A stretch of DNA of 64,000 nt, from contig NZ_WNKF01000005.1 in assembly GCF_010119225.1 (NCBI RefSeq), positions 274,855 to 338,854 on the forward strand, read 5' to 3'. Both the position numbers and the translations under genes were made by a program. The notes beneath the pieces are model-generated. The model did no database searches, had not been told where the DNA came from, and saw only the letters and a program-made list of their open reading frames with translations. Shown here in pieces: positions 27,427 through 36,605 of this stretch; position 1 is the first letter of the stretch, and every line of letters begins with the position of its first letter. This stretch comes from Cyclobacterium roseum. GTDB lineage: Bacteria; Bacteroidota; Bacteroidia; Cytophagales; Cyclobacteriaceae.

Positions 27427-28980
27427 TTAGGAGTTACCTTTATCCCATTTTCCCAACTCCTCTAAAAACCCATATACCTCCCCGGTATCCTTTAACCGGT
27501 AATCGGCATAGGTTTTTTGCCCGTGGGAGCCCACCAAAATGCCGGTACCGTTTAAGGCTTTTAGCGCATCTTCGTCCGTAATATCGTCACCAATGAAAAT
27601 AGGATGGTATTGGGCTCCTGCTAAATCCAATTCATCAAGCAGCCAATTTAATGCGTGTCCTTTATGCCAATCCAGGTCCGGCTTGAGCTCCAGAATCTTT
27701 TTACCCTTCCCGATTTTAAGTCGCGGCTGCCCATCCAGAACTTCTTCCACTGCATTTTCAACCTCCGCTACCTTTCCTGCTTCTACCCGCCGGTAATGGA
27801 CCGCGATGGCATATTTCTTCCTTTCCACCTCGCAGCCATCGATCGCTTCAATCCGCTTTTTCAACTTCTTTTCAACCTTGTCCAAAATGGGAAGGATCTC
27901 TTTACCTGGCTCGTATTGCATCTCCAGCCCATTAGGACCAGAAATCTCAAAACCGTGGCTACCTGCATAAATCAATCCCTGAAGCTTGACTTTTGATTTT
28001 AAATCGGCCAAGCCCCGCCCACTGATGATCGCAATGGTAAATTGATCTGACAATCGCTGAATAATTTTCTTACTGTCAGGGGCTAATTCAGCCGCATTGG
28101 GGTCTTCCACGATGGGAGTCAGTGTGCCGTCGTAATCAAAAAATAACACCGGTCGCTTCCCCTCGATGTCAGTAATAATATCCTGGAAGCTTTCCAGCGC
28201 ATGGGGAAGTGTCGCCGTTTCCCAGGGTTTCTTTAGTGTTTCCATAATATTTTCCAATTCGGTAAGTTCATGTACCACAATGTCAGCCCCCGCATTACGA
28301 AGCGCTTCATCCTCTCCATTTCTAGCTACCCCAACTACCGCCGAAAAACCACCTTTTTTACCTGCTTTGATCCCAGCAATGGCATCTTCTATAATTAGGG
28401 TACGATCCAAATCAGCATTTAGATTCTCCATGGCCTTAATAAACACATCAGGTGCCGGTTTGCCTGGAATCTCCTGCTCCCTGGCTATTTCACCATCTAT
28501 CCTAACATCAAACCAGTACAGCATATCAGCAGCTTCCAAAATCCGCCGACAATTTCGACTCGCCGAAATGACCGCCAATTTTATCCCTTCCTTTTTCCAC
28601 TTCTTTACCATTTCCAATGTATCCGGAAAAACGTCCACTCCCTCCTTCTCCATCAAATCTAAAAAAATATTATTTTTCCTCTTACCCAGACCAACTATTG
28701 AATCCACCTCCGGGTCGTCTTCGGGGTTGCCTTCGGTCAGGGCTAATTGGCGGGATTCAAGAAAGGCGCGGACCCCGTCATGCCTGGAGACCCCGTCAAT
28801 AAAGCGTTTATAATCCTTCCCAATATCCAAAGGATCAAAATTCTTACCCTGCACCTTTTCCAAGTATTCGTCAAACATCTGCTTCCAGGCGTTGGCATGT
28901 AGTCTGGCACTGTCTGTGATCACACCGTCCATATCCAATATGATCGCCTGTATAGTGGGTGGTACCTTTTTTGACATCAT
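27427..28980 (-). CDS. Fusion protein: beta-phosphoglucomutase-like HAD domain plus trehalose-6-phosphate phosphatase (OtsB) domain
   Basis: A 517-residue protein with two HAD phosphatase-fold domains. Residues about 1-245 resemble beta-phosphoglucomutase (IILDMDGVITDSARLHANAW, AVISASRN, IIEDAIAGIKAG). Residues about 270-515 form an OtsB-type domain (VLFFDYDGTLTPI, IAIISGRGLADL, YAGSHGFEISGP, IFIGDDITDEDA). The pair would make glucose 6-phosphate from the GH65 product and remove phosphate from trehalose 6-phosphate. Mycobacterial OtsB1 joins the same three activities in a single chain; here GH65 is a separate gene. Confidence 0.9.
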   Translation of the reverse strand: MMSKKVPPTIQAIILDMDGVITDSARLHANAWKQMFDEYLEKVQGKNFDPLDIGKDYKRFIDGVSRHDGVRAFLESRQLALTEGNPEDDPEVDSIVGLGKRKNNIFLDLMEKEGVDVFPDTLEMVKKWKKEGIKLAVISASRNCRRILEAADMLYWFDVRIDGEIAREQEIPGKPAPDVFIKAMENLNADLDRTLIIEDAIAGIKAGKKGGFSAVVGVARNGEDEALRNAGADIVVHELTELENIMETLKKPWETATLPHALESFQDIITDIEGKRPVLFFDYDGTLTPIVEDPNAAELAPDSKKIIQRLSDQFTIAIISGRGLADLKSKVKLQGLIYAGSHGFEISGPNGLEMQYEPGKEILPILDKVEKKLKKRIEAIDGCEVERKKYAIAVHYRRVEAGKVAEVENAVEEVLDGQPRLKIGKGKKILELKPDLDWHKGHALNWLLDELDLAGAQYHPIFIGDDITDEDALKALNGTGILVGSHGQKTYADYRLKDTGEVYGFLEELGKWDKGNS

Positions 28981-29098
28981 TTTTTCGGATTAGGTATAAG
29001 GTAAGGTTTCGGGCAAAATAAAATTATTTTAAAATACCAGTAAGGACAATCTTTATGAAGATATTCTTCACACCACATCAAAAATTGTTGGAATAAAA

Positions 29099-30163
29099 TC
29101 AGGCAACGTCTATTTCTTTGCTTAAATACACATCCTGAATGGTGTTAAGCAATTCCACACCTTTATCCATGGGGCGCTGGAAAGCCTTTCTACCCATAAT
29201 CAGGCCCATGCCGCCGGCACGCTTGTTAACGACTGCTGTTTTAACAGCCTCCTGCAGGTCATCTTCCCCAGATGAAGCGCCGCCAGAATTAATAAGACCA
29301 ATTCTACCCATGTAACAATTGGCTACCTGATAGCGGCACAAATCAATGGGATGGCTACTGCTCAGCTTATCATACATATCGGGGTGAGATTTTCCAAAAT
29401 TAATACTGGTAAATCCCCCGTTGTGGGTAGGGAGTTTTTGCTTGATGATATCTGCCTGCAAGGTGACCCCCAAGTGGTTGGCCTGTCCGGTCAGGTCTGC
29501 TGCGGTTTCGTAATTTTTACCGTCCTTTTCAAAACCACTGTTCCGGGTATAGCACCACAATATGGTAGCCATACCGAGTTCATGGGCTCTTTCAAAGGCC
29601 TCCGATACTTCAATGATTTGCCGGTTAGAGCCCTCAGATCCGAAATAAATGGTTGCTCCGACGGCTGCTGCCCCCAGATTCCAGGCATCCTCAACCGAGC
29701 CAAACATGATTTGCTCGTGTTTATTAGGGTATGTCAGCAGTTCATTATGGTTTATTTTAGCAACAAAAGGAATTTTATGGGCGTATTTTCTTGCGATCAC
29801 CCCTAGTGTGCCCATGGTCGTGGCTACGCCATTGCAACCGGCCTCCATGGAAAGCCGGATGATGTTTTCGGGATCAAAATACACCGGGTTTGGAGCGAAC
29901 GCACTGCCTGCGGAATGTTCGATGCCCTGGTCGACGGGAAGAATGGAAAGGTAACCACTTCCTGCCAATCTTCCATGGTTAAACAGGCCAGCCAAATTGC
30001 GCAGCACCTGTGGGCTCCGGTTACTGTTTACAAAAATTTCATCTACAAAATCAGTCGAAGGAAGGTGCAACAATTTTTTATCAAAGGTCTTACTCTGGTG
30101 ACCTAAATAATATTCCTCATCCTTACCTAGCAATTCTTTTATCCGTTCAAATCCAGTGTTCAT
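29099..30163 (-). CDS. fbaB: Class I fructose-bisphosphate aldolase (DhnA/FbaB type)
   Basis: A 354-residue Schiff-base aldolase of the archaeal/FbaB type, acting in glycolysis and gluconeogenesis. It has [13 protein letters not shown] near the N-terminal barrel, [25 protein letters not shown], the segment around [22 protein letters not shown] and [12 protein letters not shown] for phosphate binding. The length matches the family. It lies 118 bases upstream of the OtsB fusion on the same strand and could share its transcript. Confidence 0.93.
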   Translation of the reverse strand: MNTGFERIKELLGKDEEYYLGHQSKTFDKKLLHLPSTDFVDEIFVNSNRSPQVLRNLAGLFNHGRLAGSGYLSILPVDQGIEHSAGSAFAPNPVYFDPENIIRLSMEAGCNGVATTMGTLGVIARKYAHKIPFVAKINHNELLTYPNKHEQIMFGSVEDAWNLGAAAVGATIYFGSEGSNRQIIEVSEAFERAHELGMATILWCYTRNSGFEKDGKNYETAADLTGQANHLGVTLQADIIKQKLPTHNGGFTSINFGKSHPDMYDKLSSSHPIDLCRYQVANCYMGRIGLINSGGASSGEDDLQEAVKTAVVNKRAGGMGLIMGRKAFQRPMDKGVELLNTIQDVYLSKEIDVA

Positions 30164-30661
30164 TTTTTTATGGGTATCGTTGTAAAATGGGAGAAGATTA
30201 CTGACAGATCAAATTAGTAACCTGATTTCGTTCTAGTTAACGCACATTTATTATACCAAAATCAATGAAAGTAAGCCTTTTCGGGTCAAAAATGAAAAAT
30301 TATTCGAAAAATCAGGCAAAAGGACCGGAAGATATCACGCCTCCCCAGAAATAATTACCACTAATCCCAAACACACAGGGCTTGATTGAATGTAAATAGG
30401 TGGAAAAACTAGCAATTACTATTGCTTAAATCGTTATCTTTTATTTAGGACAAACCGTTGCAAACCCAGCCACGAAGTGGCGAAACACCAAAGCACAGGG
30501 TCAAGTGACCACAGACAGCAACAAAAACGTAAAACCAAACCCTGAAAGGTGACCTTTATTCGCCATCCAATCCCTACTCGCCAGCACGCATTGCCGAAAG
30601 ATTCTACCGGTTCCAACAAGACCCTTTTTTTTTGAATAGTCTTTAGGAATCGGTATACCGG
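30164..30661. other. Intergenic region without supported gene
   Basis: This 498-base gap lies between fbaB and the cotransporter gene. It contains an AT-rich part (30200-30330), which probably carries the fbaB promoter, and a less AT-rich part (30450-30630) whose minus strand is open for 61 codons (30434-30619). That frame is Trp/Cys-rich and looks artefactual; the segment could instead be a structured RNA or an old repeat. No clear promoter, terminator or known RNA family was recognised. Confidence 0.35.
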
Positions 30662-32854
30662 CTAGTGCAACACCTTATCAAATTCCACTTCCTGAGCTGC
30701 CAAAACAAAAACCTTGGTAGGTAAGGCCTGGGTTTTTTCCTTTAATGCGGTGTAATATACCTCAAATTCACCTTCCAGCTCAGGGACAGCCAGACCTATC
30801 AGCACCAAATCACTTTTGGCAGATTCTTCACTCAAGATGTCCCAGAAATCCCTTCCCTGCGACTCTAAAATCTGGTACCCAAAACCGGTACGCATGCCTG
30901 AAAAAATGGCATCTAAATTTTTTCGGGCACCTGCTGAGGCTTCGGAGTTGGGGACCACCATCTTTACATTCACCTGGGCCTGTTGCCATTCCCTGCTGTT
31001 TTTTAACAAGTAGGCCAAAATGATCATCAGGCTTCCGTTTTTTTTCAGCCCTCCCCACCAGATATCGATTACCTGCTTTTCCCTGAACCCTTTATTATTC
31101 TCATCCTGGACGATAATGACGTTTTTCCGGGATTTATAAAAATGCCTAATCATTTCGGAATAAGGCTTTAAATGTGCATTTTCCTTTGTATCGCCCAATA
31201 GAACCGTATTGGGAACCAGTTGCCCCAAGCCATACGCATTTACCAATTGGGTGGCGCCTGTGAAGGGATCCGGGGCTCGCAGCACGCGAACTAAAGCATG
31301 TACATTTTTATTGGCCAGAAAGTCCATGATCTGGCTTTCGTAGTCTTTGACCTTTTCCTGAGGCACATTCGATTCCGAAAGAATGGTACTGACCGTAAAC
31401 AGGGAGTTACCGTTGGTAATATCATTGGTCAATTCGATTAGTCGCCAACGTTTGGTGGGTGATCCGGACAAAACCAGAATATTGGGCCGCCAACTCTTGG
31501 CATCTACCTCCTTTTCTAACCTGAGCAAAGCATAGCGGATGATGGAAGACAGAATGCCGCTACCCAGACCTCCCCAGGTTCTTCTTATTTTCCTTCGTTT
31601 CAGCCATATAAAAATAATGCCGATCACCAGAAATGCCGCGATGGTAGCTAGAGAATTGATTAGAAACATCACGGCTGCACAACCCAGGGCTCCCAATAAA
31701 GAAAAAATCCAGTGCACCTTGAACTTGGGTCGAAAGGAAGGGCTTTTCAAAAAGGTTTCTACCCCGGCAGTTACATTCAATACCGCATAGGTAGTCAGGA
31801 AAAACATGGTCAAAATCGGAGCGATCAGATTCAGATTGCCAAAATACACGGTCACCAAGGTTATGCCTATCGTAAAGAGGGTAGCTGCCTGTGGTATTTT
31901 CTCTTTTCCTACAACCTTAGTAAAGAAACCTGCCCAAGAGGGTAGAATCTTGTCATTTGCCAGTGCCTGCAATACCCGGGGAGCACCCAGTAGGCTTCCG
32001 GTAGCGCTGGACAAGGTAGCTCCCCACACCCCCAGAAGAATGGCCCCGCCCCAAACAGCGATCTGCTGCATGATCAGGGGCTCAGCTACCAGGGTAGCGG
32101 CATCAACTCTGGAAGCCAGGATAATTGGCAGGATCATGTAAATCACAAAGCCAACACCCACTGCCAGGAAAGTGCCTTTAGGGATGGATTTAGCCGGATC
32201 TTTTAGGTCTCCGGACATGTTTACTCCCGTCATTATCCCGGTAACCGCCGGGAAAAATATGGCAAAAACCTGCCAGAAACTCACCGACTGGGAAGCGGGC
32301 ACACCCCATAATTCGATATGGGAATCTTCCAACGGCCTGCCTAAGGCAAGAGAAAGCAATGAAAGCGCTATCAGCGCTAAAATGATGTATTGAACTTTGA
32401 TCGTAGCTTTAGTGGAAAACAACGCCAGGAACCCTAAAAGAAGCGTGGTCACCAGGCTGATCCATCGGGGTTCCAGCACTGGAAATACCGCCGTCAAACT
32501 TTCCGAAAATCCAATGATGTAAAGAGAAACCGAAAAGGCTTGTGCCAAATATAGGGGGATTCCCACGGCCCCACCAATTTCTGCTCCCAAGGATCTGCTG
32601 ATCAGAAAATAAGCCCCTCCGCCTTTTACAGGAGCATTGGTGGCCACCGCGGCTATGGACAGCGAGGTAAGAAAGGTAATGGAGGTAGATAGTGTTACAA
32701 TCAGCAGGGTGCCGATTAGCCCCACATTTCCCACCACCCATCCAAACCGGAGGTACATGATGACCCCTAATATAGTAAGCAAAGAAGGGGTAAAAACCCC
32801 TCCAAAAGTACCTAATTTCGAATATTTATTCTTCTTCGTTCCCTTTCCCGCCAT
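30662..32854 (-). CDS. Cation-chloride cotransporter-like APC permease (SLC12 type)
   Basis: A 730-residue membrane protein. Twelve hydrophobic helices (about 15-430) begin with FGGVFTPSLLTILGVIMYLRFGWVVG, which is characteristic of Na-K-Cl/K-Cl cotransporters. GGGAYFLISRSLG and FFPAVTGIMTGVNMSGDLKDP are further SLC12 hallmarks. A soluble C-terminal domain of about 280 residues follows. The ATG at 32854 is used instead of the TTG at 32872. The start overlaps the upstream stop as TAATG, so translation is probably coupled to the DUF5060 gene. The ion or amino-acid substrate is not determined. Confidence 0.88.
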   Translation of the reverse strand: MAGKGTKKNKYSKLGTFGGVFTPSLLTILGVIMYLRFGWVVGNVGLIGTLLIVTLSTSITFLTSLSIAAVATNAPVKGGGAYFLISRSLGAEIGGAVGIPLYLAQAFSVSLYIIGFSESLTAVFPVLEPRWISLVTTLLLGFLALFSTKATIKVQYIILALIALSLLSLALGRPLEDSHIELWGVPASQSVSFWQVFAIFFPAVTGIMTGVNMSGDLKDPAKSIPKGTFLAVGVGFVIYMILPIILASRVDAATLVAEPLIMQQIAVWGGAILLGVWGATLSSATGSLLGAPRVLQALANDKILPSWAGFFTKVVGKEKIPQAATLFTIGITLVTVYFGNLNLIAPILTMFFLTTYAVLNVTAGVETFLKSPSFRPKFKVHWIFSLLGALGCAAVMFLINSLATIAAFLVIGIIFIWLKRRKIRRTWGGLGSGILSSIIRYALLRLEKEVDAKSWRPNILVLSGSPTKRWRLIELTNDITNGNSLFTVSTILSESNVPQEKVKDYESQIMDFLANKNVHALVRVLRAPDPFTGATQLVNAYGLGQLVPNTVLLGDTKENAHLKPYSEMIRHFYKSRKNVIIVQDENNKGFREKQVIDIWWGGLKKNGSLMIILAYLLKNSREWQQAQVNVKMVVPNSEASAGARKNLDAIFSGMRTGFGYQILESQGRDFWDILSEESAKSDLVLIGLAVPELEGEFEVYYTALKEKTQALPTKVFVLAAQEVEFDKVLH

Positions 32855-34605
32855 TAGTCTCTGCTTATCCAAACAACCCAGTCGTTTTCTGCATCATGGG
32901 GAGCCTGCCCAAGACTTACCTTTTCTTTTTCTGCCACTTCTATTGGCTCTCCGGTAGTATACATCTCTCCCATCCTCGGATCATACCAATGAATACGATA
33001 GGTTCCCGAAGGCAAAATCACCTGTCCTTTCCCGCCCTCCGGCAAATAAATAACCAACTCCTCTGAATCCAGTGCCAGGCCCCAGCCGGTCGTTTCGGAC
33101 GGATTCATTGGTTTCAGTTTCTCAAAGGGAAGGTTGTTATTGAGGAAAAAGGATTTGGCCCGATCCATGGTCTTCCAGTACTTTTCATATAGCCGGTAAT
33201 CTTGAATCGTGAGGTCTTTTCCGCTGCCAAAATAGATTTCAACCCCCGCACCTCCAGCAATCAGGGCGGCCCAAAGCGCATTTTTTCTCCAGGTATCCAG
33301 ATCCGGAAACTCGGGATTCGTATAAGGCTCGTCGTAGGTGACTACCCAAGGTTGTCCATGGAGAGCAGATTGCTCCCGCCAGTGCCGGATTCGCTCGTAG
33401 CCATAAAAGGAATCTTCAAAATTACCCTGGTAGCTAATGCCGGTATAGGGAGAATCTCCCAACAACCCATCAAAAATAGCGTCGGTATTGGAAGGCCCAT
33501 TATGAACGACAATTAATTCATTAGCAGGTAAAAGATCCTCTAAATAGGCAGCAAAGTCCTTTCGTTGCTCCGTACTATTCGCCTTCCCCTCTTCGGTGGA
33601 CTCTTTGCCCCAGCCACTTTCCTCTCCTATATTCCAGGTAACAGCATTAAGGTAACCAAACCTGGCTGCCATCTCCCGGTAATATACTTTCCGGCTGTCA
33701 GCAAAAACGCCCCCTTCCTTGGCCTCAAAATAAGATTGGTTTTCCTGTTCGGAGAGGACGAATTGAGGCATTAGCCCTGATGCCATCATGTGATCGAAGA
33801 CCTGTTGCCATTGATCCAGTTTGGAAAGGTCATATTCGTAATACGCATCCGGCCCTTTCCAGGGATAGGCCTTTTTCCCATCCCCATAGGCATTCATTAA
33901 AAGGAAATAATGGGCGTTAATCCCTTGATCTTGAAGGTAATTTACGACACCCAGAATACCTTTCCCCTTTCCTCCCTGCCAGACCGGATCGGTTTCTTCC
34001 CAGTCCTTCAGGTGTGCGGGATAGTCTCTATCTGAATCGGTACCATCAAATCCGGAATATTCCAAAAATACCTCCGGCGAATTGGCTCCCATTTTCAAAA
34101 AATAATCGCCATTAGTAAACTGTAAAAAATGGCCTCCGGTATACGCAAGTTTCCCTTTGGATAAAAATCCGGGTGCCTTACCATCTGGAGGAGCTACCTG
34201 AAATTCCCCGGCATCGCCGTGAAAGGAAGTCTCCCATTCTTCGTGAATAGTGGAAGCAATGGCTGCGCGATCGGCCTGATAAAATCGAGCCTGGTACTGC
34301 CAATCTCCGGGAATAAGGGGTAATAAATGTGCTCTCCAGATATTTCCCTCCGTAGCACTGCTTTCCCCTGCCATGCCGTCACCGGCAAAATACCCAGGTA
34401 CTACAGTGGATTTTCCTGTAGGATCGGTAAATTCCACCTCCATGCGAAAGTTTAAGAACGTTTGGGCTGCTTCGTTTCCTTGGGGACCTTCCCAGGACAA
34501 AGTCAGTTTCTGGTAGGCTACTTGGTCCCCCTCGATAGTAGCTTTCTGAGCATATCCAGGTGATACCAGGGTACTTAAGGCAAATAAAAAAAATAGCTTT
34601 CTCAT
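32854..34605 (-). CDS. Secreted DUF5060 glycoside-hydrolase-like protein
   Basis: A 583-residue protein with a Sec signal peptide (MRKLFFLFALSTLVSPGYAQ). An N-terminal DUF5060 beta-sandwich (about 20-135) leads into a TIM-barrel region with candidate catalytic acids in VTWNIGEESGWG and VTYDEPYTNPE. A small C-terminal beta domain of the collagen-binding-like type (GTYRIHWYDPRMGEM) ends the protein. Members act on complex polysaccharides; the substrate is unknown. It is the first gene of a two-gene operon with the SLC12-like transporter, an unusual partner. Confidence 0.82.
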   Translation of the reverse strand: MRKLFFLFALSTLVSPGYAQKATIEGDQVAYQKLTLSWEGPQGNEAAQTFLNFRMEVEFTDPTGKSTVVPGYFAGDGMAGESSATEGNIWRAHLLPLIPGDWQYQARFYQADRAAIASTIHEEWETSFHGDAGEFQVAPPDGKAPGFLSKGKLAYTGGHFLQFTNGDYFLKMGANSPEVFLEYSGFDGTDSDRDYPAHLKDWEETDPVWQGGKGKGILGVVNYLQDQGINAHYFLLMNAYGDGKKAYPWKGPDAYYEYDLSKLDQWQQVFDHMMASGLMPQFVLSEQENQSYFEAKEGGVFADSRKVYYREMAARFGYLNAVTWNIGEESGWGKESTEEGKANSTEQRKDFAAYLEDLLPANELIVVHNGPSNTDAIFDGLLGDSPYTGISYQGNFEDSFYGYERIRHWREQSALHGQPWVVTYDEPYTNPEFPDLDTWRKNALWAALIAGGAGVEIYFGSGKDLTIQDYRLYEKYWKTMDRAKSFFLNNNLPFEKLKPMNPSETTGWGLALDSEELVIYLPEGGKGQVILPSGTYRIHWYDPRMGEMYTTGEPIEVAEKEKVSLGQAPHDAENDWVVWISRD

Positions 34606-34806
34606 TATGGGCTTGGTTTTGACCTAAAGTTAGTCATTTGGAGGAAAAAAACACAAAAATGTGGCGGATGAACGATTATCGGAACCAGATTTGATTATAA
34701 TAAACATGACTTTTCTTTATTGCCAGGAAATACCTATTTTAAAATTGGTTTTTGCAGGTTATTTATTAAATTGTTTCATTCATCAACAAAATAAACAATA
34801 TAACCT

Positions 34807-35202
34807 ATGGAAAAGTATCTTGGAAAATTTGCTCCCCAACTGTATGCTATTTTAAGAATCGTGGCAGGATTTAGTTTTGCCATGCATGGATCCCAAAAAC
34901 TAATCGGTTGGCCGGGAGGGGATGAACCCAAAGAATTATTCTCCATGATGGGATTTGCCGGTGTGGTGGAATTGGTGGGGGGAATTCTCATCATGATTGG
35001 GCTGATTGGTAGTATTGCCGCGTTTATCTCCAGTGGACAGATGGCAGTCGCCTTTTTTATGGCGCATGCCCCCCAGGGATGGAATCCTTTACTTAACGGA
35101 GGCGAAAAAGCGGTATTGTATTGCTTCATTTTCCTTTACATCGCCGCTGTGGGATCCGGAATATGGAGTGTAGATGGAGAGAAAAACAAATCGTCCACAT
35201 AA
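34807..35202 (+). CDS. DoxX family membrane protein
   Basis: A 131-residue protein with four transmembrane helices and the DoxX pattern LRIVAGFSFAMHGSQKLIGWPGG near the N-terminus, then FAGVVELVGGILIMIGL. DoxX proteins are linked to redox and quinone metabolism, with no fixed activity. The start is the ATG at 34807. It precedes the formaldehyde-dehydrogenase-like gene by 12 bases, so the two are probably one operon. Confidence 0.9.
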   Translation: MEKYLGKFAPQLYAILRIVAGFSFAMHGSQKLIGWPGGDEPKELFSMMGFAGVVELVGGILIMIGLIGSIAAFISSGQMAVAFFMAHAPQGWNPLLNGGEKAVLYCFIFLYIAAVGSGIWSVDGEKNKSST

Positions 35203-35214
35203 ACCCAAATTGAC

Positions 35215-36405
35215 ATGTGTAAAAATCACGGAGTAGCTTATGTAAAACCCGGAGAAGTAGAGGTCCGGGAAATCGACTATCCAAAACTGGCCCTTGGCGA
35301 CCGCAAATGTCACCATGGGGTCATCCTCAAAATTGTTTCCACCAATATTTGCGGCAGTGACCAGCACATGGTCCGGGGAAGGACCACCGCACCAGAAGGA
35401 CTGATTCTCGGCCATGAAATCACCGGACTCGTCATCGAAGCAGGTAGAGATGTGGAATTCATCAAAGAAGGTGACCTGGTATCGGTGCCCTTCAACATTG
35501 CCTGCGGCCGTTGCCGCAATTGCAAAGAAGGAAAAACGGGTATCTGCCTGAACGTTAATCCCGCCCGACCGGGTGCCGCTTATGGCTATGTGGATATGGG
35601 AGGCTGGGTAGGCGGCCAATCGGAGTATGTCATGGTGCCTTACGCTGATTTTAACCTGTTGAAGTTTCCTGACAAGGACCAGGCTATGGAAAAGATACGC
35701 GATCTCACCCTGCTCTCCGATATTTTCCCGACGGGCTATCACGGGGCAGTGACCGCGGGCGTTGGCCCCGGATCCATTGTCTACGTAGCAGGTGCAGGCC
35801 CGGTAGGACTGGCCTGTGCGGCTTCCTGCCATTTGCTTGGAGCTGCTGTGGTAATTGTGGGCGACATGATTCCCGAACGCCTGGCTCAGGCCAAAAGCTT
35901 TGGCTGCGAAACCATCGACCTGAGGAACAAAACCCCGCTGGCCGATGCCATTGCTGATATCGTGGGCGTGCCCGAAGTGGACTGTGCCGTGGATTGCGTG
36001 GGGTTTGAAGCAAAAGGCCATGGAGCCGATGCAGATAAGGAAGCACCTGCTACGGTCCTCAATTCGGTGATGGATGTGACCCGGGCGGGAGGTGGTATTG
36101 GTATTCCAGGCTTATATGTTACAGGGGATCCCGGAGCGGTCGATGAGGCGGCCAAAAAAGGAAGCCTGAGCATCCGCTTGGGATTGGGCTGGGCAAAGTC
36201 CCATAGCTTTCATACCGGACAGTGCCCCGTGATGAAATACCACCGGCAACTGATGCAGGCCATTTTGTACGACAAGGTGCAAATTGCCAAAGCAGTGAAT
36301 GTACAAATTATATCGCTGAAGGAATCTGTCCAGGGATATAAGGATTTTGACGGAGGTGCGGCCAAAAAATTTGTGATCGATCCCCATGGGCTGATCCCAA
36401 ATTGA
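35215..36405 (+). CDS. fdhA: Glutathione-independent formaldehyde dehydrogenase-like zinc alcohol dehydrogenase
   Basis: A 396-residue medium-chain zinc dehydrogenase. Catalytic-zinc Cys is in STNICGSDQHM with His/Glu in ILGHEITG. Four structural-zinc cysteines lie in ACGRCRNCKEGKTGIC. The NAD-binding motif is VAGAGPVGLACA. The long insert and the HTGQCPVMKYHRQLM segment are typical of formaldehyde dismutase / FdhA of Pseudomonas. It would oxidise formaldehyde or other aldehydes without glutathione. It follows DoxX by 12 bases and ends in a strong terminator. Confidence 0.9.
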   Translation: MCKNHGVAYVKPGEVEVREIDYPKLALGDRKCHHGVILKIVSTNICGSDQHMVRGRTTAPEGLILGHEITGLVIEAGRDVEFIKEGDLVSVPFNIACGRCRNCKEGKTGICLNVNPARPGAAYGYVDMGGWVGGQSEYVMVPYADFNLLKFPDKDQAMEKIRDLTLLSDIFPTGYHGAVTAGVGPGSIVYVAGAGPVGLACAASCHLLGAAVVIVGDMIPERLAQAKSFGCETIDLRNKTPLADAIADIVGVPEVDCAVDCVGFEAKGHGADADKEAPATVLNSVMDVTRAGGGIGIPGLYVTGDPGAVDEAAKKGSLSIRLGLGWAKSHSFHTGQCPVMKYHRQLMQAILYDKVQIAKAVNVQIISLKESVQGYKDFDGGAAKKFVIDPHGLIPN

Positions 36406-36413
36406 TCAAATCG

Positions 36414-36449
36414 CCTACCGGGCACCGTTGCGCCTGGTAGGTTTTTTTT
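36414..36449 (+). terminator. Rho-independent terminator after fdhA
   Basis: A 10-bp stem pairs CCTACCGGGC (36414-36423) with GCGCCTGGTAGG (ending 36441), with one G-U pair, and is followed by eight T residues. Confidence 0.88.
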
Positions 36450-36605
36450 ATCCTTTTACAAAAAGGATACCCCGGCTCAAGCTATTTTTTTGCGATCCGG
36501 GATTTCGAACCCAGTAAGCGGCCAGTAATATCCAGGTGCTTTGCTTCCTATTATATTGTAACCAAATTGCGTTACTTTAGCACGAAAACCGACTGAGAGG
36601 AAGTT

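Noticed and set aside
30434..30619. A 61-codon minus-strand frame rich in Trp and Cys
   Set aside because: The composition is unlike a protein; the DNA may be a structured or repetitive intergenic segment.
35089..36021. A 310-codon minus-strand frame
   Set aside because: It is a shadow of the DoxX and formaldehyde dehydrogenase genes, whose motifs are clear on the plus strand.
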